Counted from the first letter of the stretch, positions 46,947 to 56,116 are shown. The stretch: DNA of 64,000 bases from Paractinoplanes tereljensis (GCF_016862435.1 NZ_BOMY01000009.1:124001-188000); one strand, 5' to 3'. Made by a program: numbers and translations. The notes: generated from the sequence alone by a model not told the origin.

Positions 46947-47591
46947 TCAGGCCTCCGGCGCTAACAGCTCGGGGACCACGTCTTGCAGTTTCTCGAAGGG
47001 GATCGCACCGGCCCGCAATACCCGGGGGACGTCGCCGCTAACGTCGACGATCGTGCTCGGTGCCGGATCGTGCGCCGGACCGGCCTCCAGATAGACCCGC
47101 ACCGCGTACTCCAGCTGGTCGCGGGCCTCTTCGGCGGTGGTGGGCGCCGGCTGACCGACCTTGTTGGCGGTGGTCACCGCCATCGGGCCGACCTCGCGCA
47201 GCACCTCGAGCGCGACCGGGTGCAGCGGCATCCGCACCGCGATGCGGCCGCCGGTGTCGCCGAGGTCCCACTGCAGGCTGGGCGAATGCTCCACGTAGAG
47301 GGTGAGCGCGCCCGGCCAGAACGCGTCGGCCAGCTCGCGGGCCGCCCGGGGCAGCGAGTAGACCAGGCCGTCCAGGGTGTGCCGGGAACCGACGAGCACC
47401 GGCGGGGGCACCTGGTTGGTGACACTGCGCGCGTGGTGCAGCGCGGTGATCGCGTGCGGGGTGAACGCATCAGCGCCGATGCCGTACACCGTGTCGGTGG
47501 GCATCACCGCGAGCTCGCCGCTCTTGACCGCCTCGATGGCGGCAGCGATGCCGCGATCGCGGTCCGCGGTGGTACGGCAGTCGTAGAGCAT
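46947..47591 (-). CDS. Short TsaC/YrdC-domain protein with altered substrate motifs
   Basis: A 214-residue single-domain YrdC protein of the type found after prmC in actinobacteria. PTDTVYGIGADAF and the C-terminal AGAIPFEKLQDV are kept. The K-x-R stretch is replaced (HHARSVTNQVPPPVLVGS), and the SSAN motif reads AVTTANKVGQP. The enzyme may therefore be weak or have changed, with the long Sua5 paralogue two genes downstream doing t6A synthesis. The start is ATG 47591; a GTG lies one codon earlier. Confidence 0.85.
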   Translation of the reverse strand: MLYDCRTTADRDRGIAAAIEAVKSGELAVMPTDTVYGIGADAFTPHAITALHHARSVTNQVPPPVLVGSRHTLDGLVYSLPRAARELADAFWPGALTLYVEHSPSLQWDLGDTGGRIAVRMPLHPVALEVLREVGPMAVTTANKVGQPAPTTAEEARDQLEYAVRVYLEAGPAHDPAPSTIVDVSGDVPRVLRAGAIPFEKLQDVVPELLAPEA

Positions 47592-47628
47592 CACACCGTG
47601 CAGTCTGCCATGTGATTGCCGATACCGA

Positions 47629-48513
47629 TCAGGTGCGGCGGGCGGTCGCGAAGCGCGGGCGCCCGGTGAAGTCCTCGTGGGCGGTCACCTCGGTGAACCG
47701 GCCGTCCGCGCGGAGGATTGCCGGGACGGCGGAACCGTGCACATCATCGTGCTCAATTCCGACATGTCCCCCGGATTTCAGCAGGCTCGCGGCCAGCTCG
47801 ATGACCGGTCGGATCACCGACAGGCCGTCGGCGCCGCCGAAAACCGCTTCGGCCGGATCGTGGTCGGCGACCTCGGGCGGCACCGGGGTGCCGTCCGGAA
47901 CGTAGGGCGGGTTGCAGAGCAGCAGGTCAACCCGGCCGGCCAGGTCGGCGAGCAGGGCCGGGTCGGTGACGTCGCCCTCGACCACCCGCACCGACGGGAA
48001 CCCGGCCGCGTTGCGGCGCAGGTAGGACAGCGCGATCGGGGACCGCTCCACGGCGTACACCTCGGCGGCCTTTGTCTCGTCGGCCAGCGAAAGCGCGATG
48101 GCGCCGGTCCCGCTGCAGAGATCGACCGCGACGGCGCCCGGCGCCGTCCGGTCGATGCCCCAGCCCGCCAGCAGTTCGGTCTCCGGGCGGGGGATGAAGA
48201 CGCCGTCGCCGACCGACAGTTCCAGATGCCGGAACGCGGCCGTGCCGAGCAGGTGCTGCAGCGGAATCCGGCGAGCCCGCTCGGCCACCAGCGCGGTGAA
48301 TCGGCGCAGTTCCTCCGGGCGCATCGCCTCGATCAGAAGCAGCCGGCCACGCGGGATCTCCAGCACGTGCGCGGCCAGCAGCTCGGCATCGACCCGGGGT
48401 GATGGCACGCCGGCCGCCGCGAGCTCAGCGGCCGCCGCGGCGAGTGCTTTCGATACCAAAGGTCGGGAGGGGTGTTCGTCGTCCGGGTCCACGGCATAAT
48501 CATCAATCGTCAC
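47629..48513 (-). CDS. prmC: Release-factor glutamine N5-methyltransferase
   Basis: A 294-residue SAM methyltransferase that modifies the GGQ glutamine of RF1/RF2. It has an N-terminal helical substrate domain (ELLAAHVLEIPRGRLLLIEA), FIPRPETELL, the SAM motif VDLCSGTGAIALSLA and the catalytic LLLCNPPYVPDG. The GTG at 48513 is preferred over an ATG 10 codons upstream. It normally adjoins prfA, its substrate gene; here about 5 kb of other genes lie between them. Confidence 0.93.
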   Translation of the reverse strand: MTIDDYAVDPDDEHPSRPLVSKALAAAAAELAAAGVPSPRVDAELLAAHVLEIPRGRLLLIEAMRPEELRRFTALVAERARRIPLQHLLGTAAFRHLELSVGDGVFIPRPETELLAGWGIDRTAPGAVAVDLCSGTGAIALSLADETKAAEVYAVERSPIALSYLRRNAAGFPSVRVVEGDVTDPALLADLAGRVDLLLCNPPYVPDGTPVPPEVADHDPAEAVFGGADGLSVIRPVIELAASLLKSGGHVGIEHDDVHGSAVPAILRADGRFTEVTAHEDFTGRPRFATARRT

Positions 48514-48572
48514 GTGCGACGCCGACCGGCCGGGTCGGTGCATCGACGCGCGACACGCGTGGGAGGCGCCCG

Positions 48573-50078
48573 GTGAGTTGGTTGGACCAGCTCCCTGAAA
48601 ACGTCGAGGAGCTGAAGCGGGCCGGCCACCTGCAACAGAACGGGCGGTCTGCCGAGGCCCTGCCGATCCTCGACGAGGTCTTGTCCACCGCCATCGACCC
48701 CCACACCAGGGCGTACGCGTTGATTCAGCGCTTCGGCGCGATGATCAACCTGGGTCGCATCGCCGAGCTGTCCACCGCGATGACGGTCGCGGCCAACGCG
48801 GTCCGCGAGATCCCCGACCCCTATCTGCGTGGTCAGATGCACGCGTTCGCGGCGCTCGGCGCGCACCTGCAGAGCAATCTGGACCGTGGCGTCACCCACC
48901 TGGTGCAGGCGTCCCGGGCGCTGGCCGCGGTGCGGGAGAGCGACCGGGAAACCGCCTGGGGCTGGCACGACCTCGCGATGGCCTACTCCTATCTGGGTTT
49001 CCACGGGCACGCGCTGACCGCCATCGAGCAGGCCCGGCAGGTCGGCGCGGCGGTCGGCCTGGCCCCGGAGATCTTCGCGGCGCCCGGCATCCGGCTGCGC
49101 AACGCGGTCTCGCTCGACCACCAGGGCGACACCGACGGCTGCCTGCGAGTGCTGCGCGACATCGACGCCGAGCTCTCCCGCTACGTGGCGATCGGCGCCG
49201 ACCAGATGCGGCCGGGCAGCCGGGCAGCCTACGGCTACGCCCTCGCCCGCCGGGCCGCGCTCGGTGAGGAGACCGAGGCCAACGCCCTGCAGTGGCTCAC
49301 CGGCGGCGGCGACAGCGTCCGCACCCGCGACCTGCATCACCTCGGCCACGTCTGCCTGCGCATCGCGGCCGGCCGCCCGCAGCAGGCACTTTCCATGCTG
49401 GACGCGGTGCCGGTCTCGCCGGAGATCCTGGGCGCCGCCGAACCGGCCCGGCTGCGCAGCATCTGCCACGCCGCAGCCGGCGACCACGCGGCCGCGCACG
49501 CCGCCGACCGGTACGCATTCCGCCTCGCCGTCCAGCGCATCGACCGGCTGCGGGACGGTTACCTCGACGGCGTCGCGGCCCGGCTGGACGCCCAGGAGAC
49601 CCAGCGCGACGCCGACCGCTACGGCGACGAGATGCTCACCGACCCGCTGACCGGCCTGCCCAACCGCCGCCAGCTGGAACGCTACGTGAACGCGATGCTG
49701 GAACGCGGCGAGCGGGCCGCGATCGGCGTCTGCGACCTGGTCGGCTTCACCGCGGTCAACGTGCGGCACGGCCGGCACTGCGGCGACCTGGTGCTGCAGC
49801 GGATCGCCGGGGTGCTCAACCGGGTCATGCGCCGCGGCGACTTCGTGGCCCGGTTCGCCGGGGACGAGTTCGTGGTGCTGTTGCCGGGCGCCGGCACCGC
49901 GCAGGCCGCCGAGGTGTCCCGCCGCATCTCGGCCGCCACCAACGCGGAGAACTGGCAGGTGCTGGTGCCGGGCACGCCGATCGGGCTGGCGGCCGGCTGG
50001 TCCGAGGTGGGCACCAACGGGCGCACGCTCAGCGCCGCGCTGGCCGCCGCGGCCGCGAATCGCACGCCCACGAGATGA
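48573..50078 (+). CDS. Diguanylate cyclase with N-terminal TPR-like sensor region
   Basis: A 501-residue soluble protein. Residues 1 to ~330 are helical TPR-like repeats (NGRSAEALPILDEVLS, AYSYLGFHGHALTAIEQARQ). The C-terminal GGDEF domain starts with DPLTGLPNRRQLERYV, and its active-site motif is AGDEF at 429-433, an accepted variant of GGDEF. An inhibitory I-site RRGD lies at 420-423 at the correct distance, so product-controlled cyclic-di-GMP synthesis is likely. The GTG at 48573 follows GGGAGG. Its stop overlaps the ATG of the first propeller gene (ATGA). Confidence 0.9.
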   Translation: MSWLDQLPENVEELKRAGHLQQNGRSAEALPILDEVLSTAIDPHTRAYALIQRFGAMINLGRIAELSTAMTVAANAVREIPDPYLRGQMHAFAALGAHLQSNLDRGVTHLVQASRALAAVRESDRETAWGWHDLAMAYSYLGFHGHALTAIEQARQVGAAVGLAPEIFAAPGIRLRNAVSLDHQGDTDGCLRVLRDIDAELSRYVAIGADQMRPGSRAAYGYALARRAALGEETEANALQWLTGGGDSVRTRDLHHLGHVCLRIAAGRPQQALSMLDAVPVSPEILGAAEPARLRSICHAAAGDHAAAHAADRYAFRLAVQRIDRLRDGYLDGVAARLDAQETQRDADRYGDEMLTDPLTGLPNRRQLERYVNAMLERGERAAIGVCDLVGFTAVNVRHGRHCGDLVLQRIAGVLNRVMRRGDFVARFAGDEFVVLLPGAGTAQAAEVSRRISAATNAENWQVLVPGTPIGLAAGWSEVGTNGRTLSAALAAAAANRTPTR

Positions 50079-51379
50079 CCACGATCGAACTTGGTGAGAT
50101 CGACTCGGCGCCCGAAGCCGAGCCGGGCACCGAGTTCAGTCACCATCTGCTCCGCCGGGCCGGGGTCGCTCTCGCCCTGCTGCTCTGCCTGTTCGGCGCG
50201 GCCGGTTCGACCCGGGGCAGCCCACCCGCCGTCCGTCCGCTGTGGACCGTGCCGACCGCCGAGGGCGACGGCACCACGTTCGGCACCGACGCCGTCTACC
50301 TGCAACGGGTCACCGCGGGCGAGGCCCGGATCAGCGCGTACGACCTGGCCACCGGGGCGGTCCGGTGGGAGACCAAGCTGGATGGGACGCTCGGCTACAC
50401 CCAGCTCGCCGAGCAGGCCGGCCTGCTCCTGATGTCGGTCGACCCGACGATGTCGGACGGCAGCGACGGCGGCCGCCCCGGCGTCGTCAGCCAGGCCACC
50501 ACTGCGCTCGACACCCGCACCGGCGAGGTGCGGTGGACCGCACCGGGCGAGCCGACGATGATCGACGGCCGAACCGCGCTGATGATCGAGTACACCACCG
50601 ACCGGGTCTACACCCGGGTGCGGCTGATCGGGCTCGAACCGGGCGCCCCGCGGGCGATCTGGAGCCGGGACACTCCCGGCGTCGAATCCCTGGCCATCGC
50701 GCCCGGAAAGGTCATCATGGTCGGTCCGAACGGGCTCATCAACGTGCTCCGGTTCGCCGACGGCGCTCAGCTGGCCCAGGCCCGCGTCCGGTGGGACCCG
50801 GTCGACGAGGAACGCGGCGAGTTCAACAACATCGCCGCGGCGGGGGACTATCTGGTGGTGAACCGCGCCCGCCAGGAACGGTCCGAGATGACCGTGTACC
50901 GCCTCGACACCCTGGCCGAGGCGTGGCGGATCACCGGCACCGACCGCGGTTACGCGTTCCCCTGCGGCACCGGCATCTGCTTCAACGACGGCGACAACCT
51001 GACCGGGTACGACCCGGCGACCGGCCGGATGCGCTGGACCCAGGCCGGCGCCGGCACCTGGACGGCCGGCCCCGACCGGGTGGTGATCGAGCTGGCCGGC
51101 AACGGGCAGCTGATGATCGACGCGGAGACCGGGCGCGCGGTCGGCGCGACGGGCGAGGGCGCGACGGTCTGGAACGCCGAGCCGGACGAGTTCCTGATCG
51201 TGCTGCGAGCCACCCAGGAGCCGGTCGGCGGCACCGCGGTCACCCGGTGGGACCTGGCCACCGGCCGGCGCGACCTGCTCGGCGCGATCCCGGGCCTGGT
51301 GGTCGACCGCTGCCAGCAACTCGCCCACTACCTGGGCTGTTACCAGGACAACGAATTCACGGTCACGGCGGTCGGCTGA
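50075..51379 (+). CDS. Membrane-anchored PQQ-like beta-propeller protein (first of a pair)
   Basis: A 434-residue protein. A short cytoplasmic N-terminus beginning MTTIELGEIDS is followed by one membrane helix at about 29-47, and then an extracytoplasmic propeller of PQQ-like blades (ISAYDLATGAVRWETKLDG, ALDTRTGEVRWTAPGEP, LTGYDPATGRMRWTQAGAG). Two cysteine pairs (PCGTGIC; DRCQQLAHYLGC) probably form disulfides. No enzyme motif is seen; it may bind a ligand or scaffold a complex. It is coupled to the cyclase (ATGA) and to the second propeller (TGATG). Confidence 0.82.
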   Translation: MTTIELGEIDSAPEAEPGTEFSHHLLRRAGVALALLLCLFGAAGSTRGSPPAVRPLWTVPTAEGDGTTFGTDAVYLQRVTAGEARISAYDLATGAVRWETKLDGTLGYTQLAEQAGLLLMSVDPTMSDGSDGGRPGVVSQATTALDTRTGEVRWTAPGEPTMIDGRTALMIEYTTDRVYTRVRLIGLEPGAPRAIWSRDTPGVESLAIAPGKVIMVGPNGLINVLRFADGAQLAQARVRWDPVDEERGEFNNIAAAGDYLVVNRARQERSEMTVYRLDTLAEAWRITGTDRGYAFPCGTGICFNDGDNLTGYDPATGRMRWTQAGAGTWTAGPDRVVIELAGNGQLMIDAETGRAVGATGEGATVWNAEPDEFLIVLRATQEPVGGTAVTRWDLATGRRDLLGAIPGLVVDRCQQLAHYLGCYQDNEFTVTAVG

Positions 51380-52692
51380 TGACGATCATCGACCTGGGCG
51401 AGATCACCGAGGAGGCGGTCACCCCCTCGGTGCCGGTCGACATCTCCCGGCTCCGGCGGCTCGCGCTCGCCGTGCTCAGTGTGGTCGGGGTGCTGGTGCT
51501 GGCGGGCGCGGCCCCGGCCGCGTCGTCCGGCGTGCGCCAGCTGTGGACCACCCCGCTGCGTCAGGGTGAGTCGTGGTCGCTGTCCGACGACACCGTTTAT
51601 CTCACCCGGCTCGACAACAAGATCTCGGCCTACCAGCTGACCACCGGTGAGCTGCGGTGGAGCGTGCCGGCCGGGGCCGAGCTCGGCGACCCGCGACCGC
51701 GCCTGGCCGGCGGTCTGCTGCTGGTTCCGGCCGACCCGGTGATGATCTCGCAGGAGGAGGCGGACGGCTCCCGGTACTACTACCAGACGGTGCACACCAC
51801 GATCGCCCTGGACGCGGCCACCGGCGACGAGCGGTGGCGGATCAGCGGCGAGGCCTACTCGTCCGGGGACGGCGGCACCCTGCTGATCACCGACCACGAC
51901 GAGCAGGCCCGCACCACCCGGCTGCGGCAGATCCGGCTCGCCGACGGCACCGAGGTCTGGAGCCGCCCGGTGCCGGCCGCACCGTCGTGGACCCCGATCC
52001 TCGATGGCGACCGCACCGTGGCGATAGCCACCGCCACCGAGAACGGCCTGATCAGCATCTACGACTACGCCACCGGGCACCTGCGGCGAAGCACCCGGGT
52101 AAGCGCCGAGGGCACCCTCACGCTGATGCCCGCCGGGCCCTACCTGGTGGTCATGCGCGATCTGCAGAACAGCTCGGACACGGCGGTGTACGACCCGGCG
52201 AACCTCCGCCGGCTGTGGAACACCACCCAGCCCACCGCATACCTCACGGCCTGCGGCAACCTGCTGTGCAGCATCGGTGGCGGCGCGATCGTCGGTCACC
52301 TCCCGCGCACCGGCCAGGAGGTGTGGCGGCTGCCCGGGATGCGCGACCTGACCGTGGTCAGCCTCGATCGCATGATCGTCACCGGGGACGCGATCAGCGG
52401 CGACAGCCATCTGGCCGACCCGGCCACCGGCCGGACGATCGGCGCGCCGGTCGTCGGGCGGACGGTCTATCCCCATGACGCCGGCGTCACGCCGATGTTC
52501 GTGCGTCCCGCCGTCGAGCCGCCCGACCGGCTCGCGCTCGTCGCCCTCGACCCGGCCGACGGCACCCAGCGCACGCTCGGCACCGTCCCGCCGCTCACGG
52601 TCGAGGACGTCTGCACCTCCGCCTCCGGTTACCTGGCCTGCGTCCGGACCGGCGCGCAGGGCATGGCCCTGGACATCACGGCTGTCGGCTGA
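51379..52692 (+). CDS. Membrane-anchored PQQ-like beta-propeller protein (second of a pair)
   Basis: A 437-residue paralogue of the preceding protein. It shares the N-terminal MTIIDLGEIT, a membrane helix at about 27-48 (LALAVLSVVGVLVLAGAA), blades such as ISAYQLTTGELRWSVPAG and ALDAATGDERWRISGEA, two cysteine pairs in equivalent places (ACGNLLC; DVCTSASGYLAC) and the same last residues TAVG. Identity elsewhere is modest, so the duplication is old. Its ATG shares a base with the upstream TGA. The 3' end overlaps the TetR gene by 17 nt. Confidence 0.82.
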   Translation: MTIIDLGEITEEAVTPSVPVDISRLRRLALAVLSVVGVLVLAGAAPAASSGVRQLWTTPLRQGESWSLSDDTVYLTRLDNKISAYQLTTGELRWSVPAGAELGDPRPRLAGGLLLVPADPVMISQEEADGSRYYYQTVHTTIALDAATGDERWRISGEAYSSGDGGTLLITDHDEQARTTRLRQIRLADGTEVWSRPVPAAPSWTPILDGDRTVAIATATENGLISIYDYATGHLRRSTRVSAEGTLTLMPAGPYLVVMRDLQNSSDTAVYDPANLRRLWNTTQPTAYLTACGNLLCSIGGGAIVGHLPRTGQEVWRLPGMRDLTVVSLDRMIVTGDAISGDSHLADPATGRTIGAPVVGRTVYPHDAGVTPMFVRPAVEPPDRLALVALDPADGTQRTLGTVPPLTVEDVCTSASGYLACVRTGAQGMALDITAVG

Positions 52693-53317
52693 CCGCGGTG
52701 GCGTGCGCGACGACCAGGTCGCCGATCATCCGGCGCAGGCCGGCGCGGCGGGCCGGGTCCATCAGGTCCCGGTCGAAGATGGTCCGGAAGGTGTAACGGT
52801 TGGCGCCCCGGAAGACGCAGAACGCGCTGATGATCATGTGAACGTCGAGCGGGTCGAGGTCGTCGCGGAAGATCCCGGCGGCCCGGCCGCGCTCGAGGAT
52901 CCGGGTCAGCACCTCGAGGGCCGGCGCGGCCAGCACCTCGCGGGACTCCGAGCGTTGCAGGTGCCGGGCGTAGTGGATGTTCTCGATCACCACCAGCCGG
53001 ACGAAGTCCTGATGCGACTCGTGGTGGTCGAAGGTGAGCTCGGCCAGCTGGCGCAGGGCTTCGACCGGTTCCAGGTGGTCGACGTCGAGCTGCTGTTCCA
53101 GCGACCGGATGTGCCGGTAGGCGCCCTCCAGCACGGCGAGGTAGAGACCCTCCTTGCCACCGAAGTAGTAATAGATCATGCGTTTGGTGGTACGCGTCTT
53201 GGCGGCGATCTCGTCGACCCGGCCCCCGGCGTAGCCCTGGTCGGCGAACTCGTGCGTGGCGACCTCGATGATCTCCGCACGGGTGCGCTCAGCGTCTCGT
53301 ACTCGCGGTGTCGCCAT
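52676..53317 (-). CDS. TetR-family transcriptional regulator
   Basis: A 213-residue regulator. The HTH is [20 protein letters not shown] followed by [20 protein letters not shown]. The C-terminal ligand domain has a TetR_C form ([20 protein letters not shown]) that I associate with regulators of aromatic or quinate-type catabolism. No such target lies beside it. It is convergent with the propeller operon. It starts at ATG 53317. Confidence 0.9.
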   Translation of the reverse strand: MATPRVRDAERTRAEIIEVATHEFADQGYAGGRVDEIAAKTRTTKRMIYYYFGGKEGLYLAVLEGAYRHIRSLEQQLDVDHLEPVEALRQLAELTFDHHESHQDFVRLVVIENIHYARHLQRSESREVLAAPALEVLTRILERGRAAGIFRDDLDPLDVHMIISAFCVFRGANRYTFRTIFDRDLMDPARRAGLRRMIGDLVVAHATAVSRQP

Positions 53318-53431
53318 GAGTCGACTCTAGGGCGATCAGAGGCCGAGGTAGATGCGCCGCACCTCGGGGCGGCAAGGAACACGCCCGGATGGCGCTGGCC
53401 GCGACCCGCAAGCGCCTGGGCGTCGGCGTCC

Positions 53432-54523
53432 TTACGGGCGCCGGCTGATCTCGGTGTCGCCGGCCAGCCGGGCCTGCCGGTCGGCCTCGCCCAGCGCGTC
53501 CAGCACCGCGTCCAGTTCCCCGCCGAGCACCAGGTCGAGGTTGTAGGCGGTGTAACCGATCCGGTGGTCGGTGATCCGGTTCTGCGGGTAGTTGTAGGTG
53601 CGGATCCGCTCCGAGCGGTCCACCGTACGCACCTGGGCCTTGCGCGAGTCGGAAGCCGCCGCGTTCGCCTCCTCCTGCGCGATCGCCAGCAGCCGGGAGC
53701 GCAGAATGCGCATCGCCGACTCCTTGTTCTGCAGCTGCGACTTCTCGTTCTGGCAGCTCACCACCGTGCCGGTGGGCAGGTGGGTGATCCGCACCGCAGA
53801 GTCGGTGGTGTTTACCGACTGGCCGCCCGGACCGGACGAGCGGAACACGTCGATCCGCAGGTCGCCCGGCTCGATCTGCACCTCGACGTCCTCGGCCTCG
53901 GGCAGCACCAGCACGCCCGCCGCCGAGGTGTGGATGCGGCCCTGCGACTCGGTGACCGGGACGCGCTGCACCCGGTGCACGCCGCCCTCCCACTTGAGCC
54001 GGGACCAGACGCCGTGACCGCCCTCGGGCACGCCCTTGGTCTTGACCGCCACCGAGATGTCCTTGACGCCGCCCAGGTCCGACTCCTGCGAGTCGATCAC
54101 CTCGACGACCCAGCCGTGCCGCTCGGCGTAACGCGTGTACATCCGCAGCAGGTCGCCCGCGAACAGCGCCGACTCCTGGCCGCCCTCGCCCGCCTTGATC
54201 TCGACGATCACGTCCTTGGCGTCGTGCGGATCGCGCGGGATCAGCATCTCGCCGAGCTTCTCCTCCAGCGGCGCCAGGGTGGCGGCGACCGCCTCGACCT
54301 CGCCGGCGAACGCCGGGTCCTCGGCCGCGAGCTCCTTGGCCGCGGCCAGGTCGCCCCGGGCCGCCTCGAGCTCGGCGTTGGCCGTGTAGATCGGGGCAAG
54401 CTCCGCAAAACGCCGACCGACCCGGCGCACCAGGGCCTGGTCCGCGTGGATGGAGGGGTCCTCCATCTGCTTCTCCAGGTCCGCGTACTCCTCGAGAAGC
54501 GAGTTCAGCCGGTCGTTGCCCAC
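53432..54523 (-). CDS. prfA: Peptide chain release factor 1
   Basis: A 363-residue RF1 that reads UAA and UAG. The codon-recognition tripeptide is PVT in [19 protein letters not shown] (usually PxT), and the catalytic GGQ is in [17 protein letters not shown]. The GTG at 54523 is preferred because AAGGGG sits nine bases upstream; the ATG at 54532 directly abuts that site. It is preceded by rpmE and a strong hairpin. Its methyltransferase gene prmC is about 5 kb away. Confidence 0.95.
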   Translation of the reverse strand: MGNDRLNSLLEEYADLEKQMEDPSIHADQALVRRVGRRFAELAPIYTANAELEAARGDLAAAKELAAEDPAFAGEVEAVAATLAPLEEKLGEMLIPRDPHDAKDVIVEIKAGEGGQESALFAGDLLRMYTRYAERHGWVVEVIDSQESDLGGVKDISVAVKTKGVPEGGHGVWSRLKWEGGVHRVQRVPVTESQGRIHTSAAGVLVLPEAEDVEVQIEPGDLRIDVFRSSGPGGQSVNTTDSAVRITHLPTGTVVSCQNEKSQLQNKESAMRILRSRLLAIAQEEANAAASDSRKAQVRTVDRSERIRTYNYPQNRITDHRIGYTAYNLDLVLGGELDAVLDALGEADRQARLAGDTEISRRP

Positions 54524-54554
54524 AGCAGCCATCCCCTTTTTTGGCCAAGACACG

Positions 54555-54593
54555 AACGACGCCCGCCCCCGTGATCGGGGTGCGGGCGTCGTT
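54555..54593 (-). terminator. Hairpin terminator between rpmE and prfA
   Basis: AACGACGCCCGC (54555-54566) pairs with GCGGGCGTCGTT (54582-54593). An inner CCCCG/CGGGG stem closes a TGAT loop, with one bulged base. It starts 7 nt after the rpmE stop. It probably limits read-through from the highly expressed ribosomal protein gene into prfA. Confidence 0.7.
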
Positions 54594-54600
54594 GAAGCAG

Positions 54601-54825
54601 TTACTTCTTCTTGGCCGCGTTCACCTTGGCGTACTTGGCCTGGAACTTCGCAACCCGGCCCGCGGTGTCCAGCACGCGCTGCTTGCCGGTGTAGAACGGG
54701 TGGCAGGCGCTGCAGGTCTCGACGCGGATCTCGTCGCCCTTGGCGGTGCTGCGGGTGGTGAAGGTGCTGCCGCAGGAGCAGATGACCTCGGTGGCCGTGT
54801 ACTCCGGGTGGATGCCAGTCTTCAT
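54601..54825 (-). CDS. rpmE: Ribosomal protein bL31, zinc-binding form
   Basis: A 74-residue protein. Cys16, Cys18, Cys38 and Cys41 form the zinc site of the C+ paralogue ([22 protein letters not shown]). The C-terminus is Lys-rich (KVNAAKKK). It starts at ATG 54825. Position before prfA matches other actinomycetes. Confidence 0.97.
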   Translation of the reverse strand: MKTGIHPEYTATEVICSCGSTFTTRSTAKGDEIRVETCSACHPFYTGKQRVLDTAGRVAKFQAKYAKVNAAKKK

Positions 54826-55039
54826 GTTTCTCGGTCCCTCTCATTGTGTGGTCGCCGGGTCGCTGTCAGCACCGCGCCGCCCCGCTAGGACGGTGGGCTC
54901 GGGCGTGAACCGGAACCGTGGCCGATGGACCAGTCTGCCATGTGACGTTCCCCGAGGCGAAATCGAGGCGACTTTCCCGGTCCGGTGTCGATAACGTGAG
55001 CGGCCCTCACGGCATTCCCCACCTGGAAGGTAAGGCACC

Positions 55040-56116
55040 ATGACGCTGCTCGCCGACGTCCTTGACCCGGTCGAACTGGCCACTGCGGTCGAAACCGGAC
55101 TCGTCCGACTGCAGCGTCACCCCACCCGGCCCTTGGTGATCTACAACTACACCGAGGCGTGCCAGTATCTGGGCGCTTGGAGTCCGGTCACCCTCGCCTG
55201 CCGCGGCTTGATCGTCGACGAGTCCGGTCAGGTCGTCGCGCGCCCGCTGTGCAAATTTTTTAACCATAACGAGCCAAATGCGCCGAAAATCGAGACCGGG
55301 ACAAAGGTCCGCGTGACTGACAAAGCGGACGGGTCACTCGGGATCCTCTTCCATGACGGGAACCGTCTGGCCGTAGCCACCCGCGGTTCGTTCACCTCGG
55401 ATCAGGCAAAGCACGCGACCGAACTGCTCAACGCGCGCTATGCCGGATTTGTCCCGCCATCGGGCCTCACCGTGCTGGTCGAGATCATCTACCCGGGAAA
55501 CCGGATCGTGGTCGACTACGCCGGGCTGGACGACCTCGTGCTGCTCGGGGCGGTCGACATCGCGACCGGGCGCAGCCACGGGCCGGAGGCGGTGCCGGAC
55601 TGGCCGGGGCCGGTCATCGAGTCGTTCGACTATCCGACCTTCGCCGACGCGCTCGCCGCCGAGCCGCGCGACGGCCGGGAAGGGCTGGTCGTGCACTTCC
55701 TCGAGGCCGACCAGCGGGTGAAGATCAAGTACGCCGAGTACGTCCGGCTGCACCGCCTGGTCACCGGGCTCACCGCCCGTACCGTCTGGGAAGTCATGAT
55801 CAACGACGGCGACCTGGACGCCATGCTCGAGCCTCTCCCGGAGGAATTTCATCCGTGGGTCCGCGGCGTCGCCGCGGAGCTCACGGCCGCGGTCGAGGAG
55901 CGGGCGACGGCGATCGAGGCCGCCTTCGCCGCGATCCTGGCCGAACTGCCGGATGGCTGGGGCCGCAAGGAGTTCGCAGCCGCGGCGGTGCGCAGCGAAC
56001 ACCGGGGCGCCCTGTTCCTGCGGCTCGACGACAAGGATTACCGTCCGAGCCTGTGGCAGCAGGCCCGGCCGGAGGGCGATCGCACGCCGCACGGGACCAA
56101 GGTGACTGAGGAATGA
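55040..56116 (+). CDS. T4 Rnl1-type RNA ligase
   Basis: A 358-residue ATP-dependent RNA ligase that seals 5'-phosphate and 3'-OH RNA ends. The nucleotidyl-transferase motifs are complete: motif I DKADGSLGI with adenylated Lys95, the preceding CRGLIVDESG and KFFNHNEPN typical of T4 Rnl1, motif IV REGLVVHF and motif V VKIKYAEYVRLH. The C-terminal ~110 residues are the helical Rnl1-specific domain. GGAAGGTAAGG precedes ATG 55040. The first third of the gene has AT-rich patches (AAATTTTTTAA) unlike its surroundings, suggesting transfer. Its TGA overlaps the kinase ATG (ATGA). Confidence 0.92.
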   Translation: MTLLADVLDPVELATAVETGLVRLQRHPTRPLVIYNYTEACQYLGAWSPVTLACRGLIVDESGQVVARPLCKFFNHNEPNAPKIETGTKVRVTDKADGSLGILFHDGNRLAVATRGSFTSDQAKHATELLNARYAGFVPPSGLTVLVEIIYPGNRIVVDYAGLDDLVLLGAVDIATGRSHGPEAVPDWPGPVIESFDYPTFADALAAEPRDGREGLVVHFLEADQRVKIKYAEYVRLHRLVTGLTARTVWEVMINDGDLDAMLEPLPEEFHPWVRGVAAELTAAVEERATAIEAAFAAILAELPDGWGRKEFAAAAVRSEHRGALFLRLDDKDYRPSLWQQARPEGDRTPHGTKVTEE

